From the NCBI RefSeq assembly GCF_003935375.1, contig NZ_RHQM01000005.1:186001-250000 (forward strand): DNA of 64,000 nucleotides, given 5' to 3'. The number at the start of each line of letters is the position of its first letter. The stretch's first letter is position 1. Below are positions 57,038 to 64,000 of this stretch, in pieces. The notes beneath the pieces were generated by a model that had not been told where the DNA came from, ran no database searches, and saw only the letters and a list, made by a program, of their open reading frames with translations. The stretch is from Stutzerimonas xanthomarina. GTDB taxonomy: Bacteria > Pseudomonadota > Gammaproteobacteria > Pseudomonadales > Pseudomonadaceae. Position numbers and translations under genes: made by a program.

Positions 57038-58402
57038 TCAATCCAGGGGTGTTCGCACCTTCCGCACGCTATCAGCGGCGTTCAGCAGATGCCTGGCGAC
57101 CGCTTCATAGGCGGGCAAGGAAGTAGGGTCATTTGCCGCGTTGCTCGCCACTGGATGGCTGGCGAATCGTGCGATCACCATCTCCGCCAGCGGATCTACA
57201 TAAAGCGATTGCCCGTGGACCCCGCGGGCCATGAAAGCGCCATGCTCGTTATGGCTGACCCACCACATGTTGCGGTAGCTCCAGCCGGGTAGCAGTCGAT
57301 AACCGGCTTTCGCAAAGTCGTCTCGATTTGCTCCACCACGGATATCTGCCACGACTTCCGCTGGCAGGATCTGAGTGCCGTTGTATCTACCTTCATTGCG
57401 CATCATCTCGCCAAAGCGCACAAGGTCGCGCAGGCTGGCATTCAGGCCGCCACCGGCAAACGGCGTGCCGATGGAGTCTACCGACATGTAGGCAACCTGT
57501 TCTGCGCCCAAGCGGCTCCAGATGCGCTCCGACAACAGCTGTGCGACGTTCCGCCCGCTCACTCGCGCGATTACCCAGCCCAGAGCGTCGGAGTTTGCGG
57601 TGCGGTAATGAAAGGCCTCGCCATGACGACCTTGCGGTTTGACCGTTTGCAGAAATTCGTAATAGGTCCGTGGCCCCTGGTAATCAGCGGGTTTCGGCAG
57701 CGGATTGCCGGCGGCGGCGTGCGCCCATACTTCGGCCTTGGGGTCCGCATAATCCTCGCTGAAGTGAATGCCGGTGGTCATATCCATCAGCTGACGTACG
57801 CTGGCATCGCCAAAACCCGACGCTGCCAGCTCGGGAACGTAATCAGCGACCAGACGTTCGGGATCCAGCTTTTCTTCGGCCACAAGAAGCGCCGCCAATG
57901 TACCGGTGAAGGTTTTCGTAATCGACATGGCAGCATGCTGTCCTTCCGGCTTCAATACGCCGAAATAGCGCTCGTACACCAGTTTCCCTCGGTGAAGGAT
58001 GATGATGCCGTCGGTGTAATTGGCTTGCAGCGATTGCTGCCAGGTCATTGGCTCGCCCCCACCAAGAGGGACGAATGTCAGCGCATCGATCTCGTTGCTT
58101 GGCTGGTGCTCGACTAGTGAAGACTCACCTAGGCCGCGTGAGACATTGACGGTAGGCATCAGCTGTCGAAAGTTGGCGACGCTCCAGCGCATCTGCGGGA
58201 AGCGAAAATAACTGCCATCCTCGAAGCGCAGGATTCGATCAGCCGGTGGCGGCGAGCCAACCATCCATCCCATTGCAGCTGGATCACTGGTTTGTGCGTC
58301 TGGAAACTCCGCAGGCTCACTGGCGTACGCTGAGCACGCCATGGCGCCAAACAAACAGCAGAGATGTACTTTCGCTAGCTCTCTGGACCTGCGTAGTTTC
58401 AT
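57038..58402 (-). CDS. Exported serine hydrolase, beta-lactamase class C fold
   Basis: A 454-residue protein. A signal peptide (MKLRRSRELAKVHLCCLFGAMACSAYA) is followed by a penicillin-binding-protein-like fold: Ser-x-x-Lys in SITKTFTGTLAALL, a Tyr-x-Asn equivalent in HYRTANSDALGW, and a C-terminal HGQSLYVDP. The N-terminal PAAMGWMVGSPPPADRILRFEDGSYFRFP and overall length resemble nylon-oligomer (6-aminohexanoate-dimer) hydrolases and related esterases rather than AmpC. Probably an esterase or amidase in the periplasm; substrate unknown. Upstream partner of the GNAT gene. Confidence 0.85.
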   Translation of the reverse strand: MKLRRSRELAKVHLCCLFGAMACSAYASEPAEFPDAQTSDPAAMGWMVGSPPPADRILRFEDGSYFRFPQMRWSVANFRQLMPTVNVSRGLGESSLVEHQPSNEIDALTFVPLGGGEPMTWQQSLQANYTDGIIILHRGKLVYERYFGVLKPEGQHAAMSITKTFTGTLAALLVAEEKLDPERLVADYVPELAASGFGDASVRQLMDMTTGIHFSEDYADPKAEVWAHAAAGNPLPKPADYQGPRTYYEFLQTVKPQGRHGEAFHYRTANSDALGWVIARVSGRNVAQLLSERIWSRLGAEQVAYMSVDSIGTPFAGGGLNASLRDLVRFGEMMRNEGRYNGTQILPAEVVADIRGGANRDDFAKAGYRLLPGWSYRNMWWVSHNEHGAFMARGVHGQSLYVDPLAEMVIARFASHPVASNAANDPTSLPAYEAVARHLLNAADSVRKVRTPLD

Positions 58403-58672
58403 GGTTTGTCCTTGCTAATGGCTTGGCGTGTCGCGGCATGCCGGCCTGGAAGTCTCTCAATCTCTGCCGGCATTTTGGGCGTCTGCGATCCGTGCGGCAT
58501 GGTCTTATAGCGAATTGCGCGCAGAGCGGTGATGAACAGCGTAGTCCTCTCAGTCTAGGGACTGGTTGCATTCGTCGGGTTGCTGTTCTTATAGTGCCGC
58601 CGGCATTTTTGCAGGACCTGGCTCGGGTCGCGCGGCGGCACGCCAGGGCCTTTGGTGCACTGGTGAGAGTCC

Positions 58673-59596
58673 ATGATCGAAATAAGCAACCTGACCAAGC
58701 GTTTTGCCCAGCACACCGCGGTCGACGACCTGTCATTCCAGGTCCAGCGCGGCGAGGTGCTGGGATTTCTCGGCCCGAATGGTGCCGGCAAGTCCACCAC
58801 TATGAAGATGCTGACCGGCTTTCTCGCGCCGACGTCGGGCACGGCGAGCATCCTCGGCCACGACATTCGCACCCAGACCCTGCAGGCCCAGCGGCAGATC
58901 GGTTATCTGCCCGAAGGCGCGCCCTGCTACGGCGACATGACGGTGCGCGGTTTTCTCGAGTTCATCGCTGAAGTCCGCGGCTTCCGTGGTGCGGACAAGC
59001 GTCAGCGGGTCGAAGCCGCGGTCGCCCAGGTGGAGCTGGAGAACGTGCTGGGGCAGTCCATCGAGACGCTGTCCAAGGGCTTCAAGCGTCGCGTCGGCCT
59101 GGCCCAGGCGATCCTGCACGACCCGCAGGTGCTGATCCTCGACGAGCCCACCGATGGCCTCGATCCGAACCAGAAACACCAGGTACGTCAGCTGATCCAG
59201 GGGCTGGCGCAGGACAAGATTGTCATCATCTCCACGCATATCCTCGAAGAGGTCAGTGCGGTCTGCACCCGCGCGGTGGTCATCGCCCAGGGCCGACTGG
59301 TGGCCGACAGCACGCCGCTGGAGCTGGAGAGCCGGTCGAAATATCACCAGGCCGTCACGCTGGTCAGCGACGGTCCGCTGGACGACGTTGCCCTGGCCGC
59401 GTTGCCCGGCGTGGCCGGTGTCGAATTCAACGAGCCCGAGCACAGCCTGACGTTGCTGGCGCAGCCGGGGCAGGTGATTTTCCCGCAGGTCAGTGCGCTG
59501 ATCGCCCAGCATGGCTGGGTGGTGAAGGAGCTGGACGTGGAACGCGGCCGGTTGGATGAGGTGTTCCGTAACCTGACTCGCGGGGAGTCGCTATGA
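58673..59596 (+). CDS. Gld-type ABC transporter, ATP-binding protein
   Basis: A 307-residue ATPase: Walker A GPNGAGKSTTMKML, signature LSKGFKRRVGLAQAIL, Walker B VLILDEPTDGLDPNQ, H-loop VIISTHILEEV. The C-terminal 90 residues form the extra domain of export-type ABC2 ATPases. It is the first gene of a three-gene operon with a permease (overlapping start by four bases) and a GldG-like protein, the layout of the Gld/Yhfs gliding-type exporters found in non-gliding bacteria. Transported substrate unknown. Confidence 0.9.
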   Translation: MIEISNLTKRFAQHTAVDDLSFQVQRGEVLGFLGPNGAGKSTTMKMLTGFLAPTSGTASILGHDIRTQTLQAQRQIGYLPEGAPCYGDMTVRGFLEFIAEVRGFRGADKRQRVEAAVAQVELENVLGQSIETLSKGFKRRVGLAQAILHDPQVLILDEPTDGLDPNQKHQVRQLIQGLAQDKIVIISTHILEEVSAVCTRAVVIAQGRLVADSTPLELESRSKYHQAVTLVSDGPLDDVALAALPGVAGVEFNEPEHSLTLLAQPGQVIFPQVSALIAQHGWVVKELDVERGRLDEVFRNLTRGESL

Positions 59597-60324
59597 CCCA
59601 GTTGCCGGTTATCTTCAAGCGCGAGCTGGGCAGCTATTTCGCCACGCCGCTGGCCTACGTGTTCATTGTGATCTTCCTGGTGCTCTCCGGGGTGTTCACC
59701 TTCTACCTGGGCGGTTTCTACGAGCGCGGCCAGGCCGACCTCACGCCGTTCTTCAGCTTCCATACCTGGCTGTACCTGTTCCTGGTGCCGGCGATCGCCA
59801 TGCGCCTGTGGGCGGAGGAGCGCAAGTCCGGCTCGATCGAGCTCTTGATGACGCTGCCGATCACCCGCTTCGAGGCGGTTACCGGCAAGTTCCTCGCCGC
59901 CTGGGTATTCGCTGGCATCGCGCTGCTGCTGACCTTCCCGATGGTCATCACCGTCAATTACCTGGGCGAGCCGGACAACGGTGTGATCGTCGCTGGTTAT
60001 TTCGGCAGCTGGCTGCTGGCGGGTGCGTTTCTGGCGATCGGCTCGTGCATGTCGGCGCTGGCGAAGAACCAGGTGATCGCCTTCATCCTCGCGGTGGCGG
60101 TGTGTTTCCTGTTCATCGTCAGCGGCCTGCCGATGGTGCTGGATGCCTTCGCCTGGGCGCCGCAGTGGCTGATCGATGCGGTGGCTTCGCTGAGCTTCCT
60201 GATCCGTTTCGATTCCATCAGCAAGGGTGTGATCGACCTGCGTGACCTGCTGTATTTCGTCACGCTGATCGTCGCCTGGCTGGCTGCCACTGCCGTGGTC
60301 GTCGATCTGAAGAAAGCCGCCTGA
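59593..60324 (+). CDS. ABC transporter permease (GldF-like, ABC2 type)
   Basis: A 243-residue permease with six predicted helices, e.g. FATPLAYVFIVIFLVLSGVFTFYLG and FLVPAIAMRLWAEERKSGSIELLMTLPIT, the latter a landmark of ABC2 permeases of this group. GSWLLAGAFLAIGSCMSALAKNQVIAFILA follows. Its start overlaps the ATPase stop (ATGA), indicating translational coupling. Next gene starts 11 bases after its stop. Confidence 0.92.
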   Translation: MTQLPVIFKRELGSYFATPLAYVFIVIFLVLSGVFTFYLGGFYERGQADLTPFFSFHTWLYLFLVPAIAMRLWAEERKSGSIELLMTLPITRFEAVTGKFLAAWVFAGIALLLTFPMVITVNYLGEPDNGVIVAGYFGSWLLAGAFLAIGSCMSALAKNQVIAFILAVAVCFLFIVSGLPMVLDAFAWAPQWLIDAVASLSFLIRFDSISKGVIDLRDLLYFVTLIVAWLAATAVVVDLKKAA

Positions 60325-60334
60325 GGGAACAGAC

Positions 60335-62170
60335 ATGAAACGAGTCATCTATTCCGGTGCCGGGCTGCTGCTGATCGCACTGGCATTTCTGCTGTTCAAC
60401 GGCGTGTCCGGCATGCTGCTGACCAATGCGCGGCTCGATCTGACCGAGCAGAAGCTCTACACCATCTCCGAGGGCACCGAGCGCATTCTTGACGGCCTGC
60501 AGGAACCGATCGAACTGCACTTCTTCTACTCGGACGAGACCTCCAAGGAGCTGGTGGCGCTGCGCAACTACGCGCGTCGCGTCGAGGAGATGCTCAAGGC
60601 CTACGAGCGGGCCTCCGCTGGCAAGCTCAAGCTGCATGTGATCGACCCGCAGCCGTTCTCCGAAGAGGAGGACCGCGCCGCCGAGTTCGGCCTGCAGGCG
60701 GTGCCGCTCAACCAGGGCGGCGACAAGATCTACTTCGGCCTCGCCGGCACCAATGCCGAGGGCAGCACGCAGATCATTCCGTTCTTCCCGCTGGATCAGG
60801 AAGAGTTTCTCGAGTACGAGATCAGCCGCCTGGTGCAGGGCCTGGCTAGTGGCGAGCTGCCGGTGGTCGGCGTGCTCTCAGGGTTGCAGCTGACCGGCGG
60901 TTTCGACATGCGGACTCAGCAGGCGACGCCGCCGTGGATGGTGCTGGAGGAAGTCCGCCAGCTGTTCCATATCGAAAGCCTGCGCCGCGATGTGGACATG
61001 ATCCCGACCAACGTCTCGGTGTTGCTGCTGATTCACCCGAAGGATCTGCCTGAGCAGACGCTGTACGCCATCGACCAGTTCGTCCTGCGTGGCGGCAAGC
61101 TGCTGGTATTCGTCGATCCGCACAGCGAGGCCGATCCGGGCATGGGCATCGGTCCGGGAGAATTCGGCGAGGAGCGTGCGTCCGACCTCGAGCCACTGTT
61201 CAAGGCCTGGGGCGTGCGCATGGTGCCGCAACAGGCGCTGGTCGATGCAGCCTACGCGATGTCGGTTGGCGTCGGTGCGGAGCGCCGTCCGGTGCGCCAC
61301 GCAGGCTGGTTGAGCCTGCCGCGCAACGCGCTGGATCAGGATGACGTGACCACCGCCGCGCTGGAAAACATCACCATCGCCAGTGCCGGCATTCTCGAGC
61401 CGCTGGAGGACGCGACGACGCGCTTCACGCCGCTGTTCGGCAGTTCCGACTACGCCATGCCGGTGGAGGCCGAGCGCTTCGCCACGCTGGACAACCCGGA
61501 AACCCTGCTGCTTGGCCTCGAGCCGACCGGCGAGCGCTACACCCTGGCGGCGCGCATCCAGGGGCCGGCGAAAACTGCCTTTCCGGACGGCATCGAAGGC
61601 CGTGAAGAGGGCATCAAGGAAAGCCAGAACATCAACGTGATCGCCGTCGCCGATACCGATCTGCTGAGTGATCGCATGTGGGTGCAGGTGCAGGACTTCT
61701 TCGGCCAGCGCGTTCCGCAGCCGTGGGCGGACAACGGCGCGTTCGTGATCAATGCGCTGGACAACCTTTCCGGCACCGATGCGCTGATCAGCGTGCGTTC
61801 GCGTGGTCGCTTCACCCGTCCGTTCGTGATGGTAGAAACCTTGCAGCGCGAGGCCGAAGATCGTTTCCGCGAGAAGGAAGAAGTGCTGCAGCAGCGCCTG
61901 GCTGATACCGAGCAGCAACTGGCCGAGCTGCAGAGTCCGGACCCGGAGCAGGCGCTGGAGCTGACGGCTGAGCAGGAGCAGGCGTTGCGTCAGTTCCAGC
62001 AGGAGAAGGTGCGTATCCGCAAGGAGTTGCGTGAGGTGCGCTACCAGCTCAATGCCGATATCGAAGCGCTGGGGCGTACGCTGAAGTTCGCCAACATCGC
62101 TCTGGTGCCCTTGCTGCTGACCCTGGGCGTGCTCGCCTTGTGGCTATGGCGCCGCCGCCGGAGCGCCTGA
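60335..62170 (+). CDS. GldG-family ABC-associated periplasmic protein
   Basis: A 611-residue protein. One N-terminal helix (MKRVIYSGAGLLLIALAFLL) and one near the C-terminus (FANIALVPLLLTLGVLALWLWRRRR) frame a large periplasmic region with the GldG/DUF7088-like segments ARLDLTEQKLYTISEGTERIL and YARRVEEMLKAYERASAGKLKLHVIDP. A charged coiled coil (about residues 510-575, rich in Glu, Gln and Arg) precedes the last helix. Operon partner of the ATPase and permease. The DUF4340 gene that often follows in such operons is not present. Confidence 0.9.
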   Translation: MKRVIYSGAGLLLIALAFLLFNGVSGMLLTNARLDLTEQKLYTISEGTERILDGLQEPIELHFFYSDETSKELVALRNYARRVEEMLKAYERASAGKLKLHVIDPQPFSEEEDRAAEFGLQAVPLNQGGDKIYFGLAGTNAEGSTQIIPFFPLDQEEFLEYEISRLVQGLASGELPVVGVLSGLQLTGGFDMRTQQATPPWMVLEEVRQLFHIESLRRDVDMIPTNVSVLLLIHPKDLPEQTLYAIDQFVLRGGKLLVFVDPHSEADPGMGIGPGEFGEERASDLEPLFKAWGVRMVPQQALVDAAYAMSVGVGAERRPVRHAGWLSLPRNALDQDDVTTAALENITIASAGILEPLEDATTRFTPLFGSSDYAMPVEAERFATLDNPETLLLGLEPTGERYTLAARIQGPAKTAFPDGIEGREEGIKESQNINVIAVADTDLLSDRMWVQVQDFFGQRVPQPWADNGAFVINALDNLSGTDALISVRSRGRFTRPFVMVETLQREAEDRFREKEEVLQQRLADTEQQLAELQSPDPEQALELTAEQEQALRQFQQEKVRIRKELREVRYQLNADIEALGRTLKFANIALVPLLLTLGVLALWLWRRRRSA

Positions 62171-62237
62171 ACAGAGCACCCGTTCCGGCATTGGCCGGGG
62201 CGGGTGAGGGTGTCAAATCCGCAGCGGAAAAAAGAGG

Positions 62238-62265
62238 CTGACAGCGAAAATCGTTGTTTTATACT
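62238..62265 (+). promoter_or_regulatory. Promoter of the cold-shock gene
   Basis: CTGACA, 16-base spacer and TATACT; predicted leader of about 100 bases, as usual for csp genes with a regulatory 5' untranslated region. Confidence 0.65.
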
Positions 62266-62374
62266 CCGGCTACGGTCGCGTTCGAGTCGCATTTGCGCCG
62301 GAGCCGAATGCACGAAGGCCTGACCGTCGACCCCTCTTCCGAGGAATAACAAAAAGCGAGTTGGAGAAGTGGTA

Positions 62375-62584
62375 ATGGCTGAGCGCGAGACCGGAACCGT
62401 CAAGTGGTTCAACGATGCAAAAGGCTATGGATTCATTCAGCGGGGTAATGGCGCCGACGTGTTCGTGCATTACCGCGCGATCCGTGGCGACGGCCACCGC
62501 TCGCTGGCCGAAGGGCAGCAGGTGGAGTTTTCGGTAACCCAGGGTCAGAAGGGCCTGCAGGCCGAAGACGTCGCCGGCGTGTAA
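62375..62584 (+). CDS. Cold-shock-domain protein
   Basis: A 69-residue single-stranded nucleic-acid-binding protein of the CSD/OB fold. RNP1 is KGYGFIQ and RNP2 VFVHY, within [20 protein letters not shown]. The C-terminal [20 protein letters not shown] completes the fold. Probably an RNA chaperone. ATG 62375 follows GGAG; a GTG two codons earlier is possible. It has its own promoter and a strong terminator. Confidence 0.95.
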   Translation: MAERETGTVKWFNDAKGYGFIQRGNGADVFVHYRAIRGDGHRSLAEGQQVEFSVTQGQKGLQAEDVAGV

Positions 62585-62600
62585 CTTCGGTTGCACAATG

Positions 62601-62632
62601 ACAAAGCCCGTCCAAGTGACGGGCTTTGTTTT
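62601..62632 (+). terminator. Rho-independent terminator of the cold-shock gene
   Basis: Perfect 12-base stem ACAAAGCCCGTC / GACGGGCTTTGT with loop CAAGT, followed by TTTTG. Confidence 0.9.
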
Positions 62633-62683
62633 GCTATCCGGTGGTTTCGGTCCACCACGGATGAGCGATACGGCCGATGCCGA

Positions 62684-63055
62684 TCAGCCCGTCCGCCATA
62701 CGATTTCCTCTTCACCGTCATCGCTGATGCGGATCCAACGGTCGGCCTCTTCAACGGCTTCCTCTTCCTGCCAGCCGCCTGGCGCGCAACGGATTTCCAC
62801 GCCCAGCGCCTGATGCGCCGCGCGTGCACAGGCCAGGTCATCGGTCCAGGGCGTGGCGTCGCTTTCCAAGAGCAGGCAGTGCCATTTGCCGACCGCCTTG
62901 GGCAGCCAGGTCACTGGAATCCCGGCGGCGTTGCACTTGAAGGTCTGGCCTTTCTGCTGCCAGGCGGAGCAGGGGCCGATGGCCTCGGCCAGCCACTCGC
63001 CGACGGCTTCCTGGCTGGCATCCCTGAGGTAGATCTCGATATCGGGTTGACGCAT
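62684..63055 (-). CDS. Conserved hypothetical protein
   Basis: A 123-residue soluble acidic protein, MRQPDIEIYLRDASQEAVGEWLAEAIGPC at the start, with two more Cys (FKCNAAGIPVTW and ALGVEIRCAP) and a Trp-rich middle. From memory a similar small protein lies between the cold-shock and rlmA genes in P. aeruginosa, so the neighbourhood is conserved. No domain recognised. It is separated from rlmA by 59 bases on the same strand. Confidence 0.8.
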   Translation of the reverse strand: MRQPDIEIYLRDASQEAVGEWLAEAIGPCSAWQQKGQTFKCNAAGIPVTWLPKAVGKWHCLLLESDATPWTDDLACARAAHQALGVEIRCAPGGWQEEEAVEEADRWIRISDDGEEEIVWRTG

Positions 63056-63114
63056 GGGCGACTGCCTTCTGTGTTGTGCCTTGGCCTGCCTCGCATGCTA
63101 TCGAGGCGTTTGCC

Positions 63115-63921
63115 TTAGGAAATTCGTTCGATCCAGTCGTAGCGTATCGCAACCCGCACCGCCAGCGGCGTGTCGATGACGGCGGCGCGCCGCTCGGCGC
63201 TGGCGCGCCAGCCGTGCGGGGTCATCGCCAGGAGGTCGGCGCGGGCCTGGGCGTCGTCCAGCTGCAGTTCATAGCTGAGGGTTTCGCTGTGGGTCAGGCG
63301 CATGCCGTCCGGAATGAGCGACAGGTGCTTCTCGTCGTCGTAGTCGCGTACCTCGTCGTAGAGCCGCGCGCGCAGCTCCCAGAGGTGCTCGCGGGTCGGG
63401 CCCATGCGCAGCAGTCCGCCGCCGGGCGGGAGCAGGCGGCGCGCTTCCTGCCAGTCCAGCGGGCTGAACACGCTGGCCAGCAGGTCGCAGCTGGCATCGG
63501 CCAGCGGCACGCGGGCCATGCTCGCCACCAGCCACTCGAGTTGCGGGGCGCGTTTGCAGGCGCGCTTGATCGCCTCGCGGGAGATGTCCAGTGCATAGCC
63601 TTCTGCATCCGGCAGCGCGGCGGCCAGTTGGGCTGTGTAGTAGCCCTCGCCACAGCCGATGTCCAGCCAGCGTTGCGGCGCGCGCTTGGCGGCCAGCTCG
63701 GCGAGGCGTCGGGCCAGCGGCGCATAGTGACCGCCATCGAGAAAGCGCCGGCGCGCCTCGACCATGGCCTGGTTGTCGCCCGGATCACGGCTGTTCTTGT
63801 GCTGCACGGGCAGCAGGTTCAGGTAGCCCTGGCGCGCGCGGTCGAAACGGTGATTGGCCGGGCAGGCCACGCCGTTTTCCACCGCGTTGAGCGGCGCCTG
63901 GCAGATCGGGCAGATCAGCAT
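63115..63921 (-). CDS. rlmA: 23S rRNA (guanine-N1) methyltransferase
   Basis: A 268-residue SAM-dependent rRNA methyltransferase. The N-terminal zinc site is CPICQAPL with ACPANHRF (Cys-x2-Cys and Cys-x3-His), followed by the family sequence FDRARQGYLNLLPVQHK. Motif I is WLDIGCGEGYYTAQLA. It is expected to methylate G745-type guanine in 23S rRNA. The start at 63921 lies inside the end of dapE, with its ATG overlapping the dapE stop as ATGCTGA, so translation is coupled. Confidence 0.93.
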   Translation of the reverse strand: MLICPICQAPLNAVENGVACPANHRFDRARQGYLNLLPVQHKNSRDPGDNQAMVEARRRFLDGGHYAPLARRLAELAAKRAPQRWLDIGCGEGYYTAQLAAALPDAEGYALDISREAIKRACKRAPQLEWLVASMARVPLADASCDLLASVFSPLDWQEARRLLPPGGGLLRMGPTREHLWELRARLYDEVRDYDDEKHLSLIPDGMRLTHSETLSYELQLDDAQARADLLAMTPHGWRASAERRAAVIDTPLAVRVAIRYDWIERIS

Positions 63922-64000
63922 GCCAGCAGGTTCACCAGGGTCTGGTAGTAGATGTCGGTCAGCACATCGAGATCCCTGGCCAGGATGTGCTCGTCGACCT
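63915..64000 (-). CDS. dapE: Succinyl-diaminopimelate desuccinylase, C-terminal end (truncated by window edge)
   Basis: Only 28 codons are visible: VDEHILARDLDVLTDIYYQT then LVNLLAC and stop. The segment matches the DapE C-terminus, and the position before rlmA agrees with the dapE-rlmA order in Pseudomonas. DapE hydrolyses N-succinyl-diaminopimelate in lysine and peptidoglycan synthesis. The stop overlaps the start of rlmA. Confidence 0.75.
   Translation of the reverse strand, partial: VDEHILARDLDVLTDIYYQTLVNLLAC

Overview
The window is high-GC gammaproteobacterial chromosome and reads as a Pseudomonas of the stutzeri group (Stutzerimonas). The evidence is the glpF-glpK-glpR-glpD order, a class Ia nrdA-nrdB pair with a 415-residue NrdB beside a divergent two-component system, and a csp / small protein / rlmA / dapE run. 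From memory these match P. aeruginosa PA3581-PA3584 and PA1155-PA1162. About 55 genes are supported. I saw no rRNA, tRNA, CRISPR array, integrase or complete insertion sequence.

Layout. 1-4.3 kb: glycerol uptake and catabolism on the minus strand (partial glpD, glpR, glpK, glpF), with GlpR-type operators before glpD, glpR and glpF. 4.4-10.6 kb: a DUF1275 membrane protein, a SUV3-like RNA helicase, a lipoprotein, a potassium channel, a DUF72 protein and a stress-type protein. 10.9-13.6 kb: a sigma-54-type promoter followed by three exported proteins, a Tat-dependent flavin amine oxidase, a cytochrome c and a RidA-family deaminase; this looks like a periplasmic amine-dehydrogenating pathway. 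13.6-25.7 kb: housekeeping and accessory genes (SDR, SotB-like efflux pump, RlhA-like U32 protein, a double CAP-domain protein, a PhoD-like phosphatase, a metal-responsive MerR/CDF pair, FmdB, DUF2141 and a TrmH-like methyltransferase).

25.8-37.4 kb: a run of transcription regulators divergently paired with NAD(P)H/FMN oxidoreductases (HxlR with a PRISE-type SDR, LysR with a quinone reductase, TetR with DUF2855, LysR with an azoreductase), interspersed with a BdlA-like soluble chemoreceptor, methyltransferases and small enzymes. 37.4-40.2 kb: an accessory islet holding a REP-associated tyrosine transposase between GTAG-headed REP hairpins, a GC-rich structured non-coding block, and an AT-rich OLD-like ATPase gene with a possible TOPRIM domain, which is a candidate solitary defence gene.

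40.2-47.9 kb: nrdB, nrdA and an RstAB-like two-component pair. The nrdA promoter has an NrdR box abutting its -35, a consensus DnaA box and a second NrdR box further upstream. 47.9-62.2 kb: DUF4197, acetyltransferases, plsB, katG with an OxyR-like site, a class D beta-lactamase, a serine hydrolase and a Gld-type ABC export operon. 62.2-64.0 kb: a cold-shock gene with a clear promoter and terminator, a small conserved protein, rlmA and the 3' end of dapE.

The most interesting items are the periplasmic amine oxidase/cytochrome c/RidA operon, the OLD-like ATPase islet, the RAYT-REP module, the nrdA control region and the CAP protein with an eroded internal duplicate. All functional statements come from reading motifs in the sequence and from family knowledge; no database search was run.
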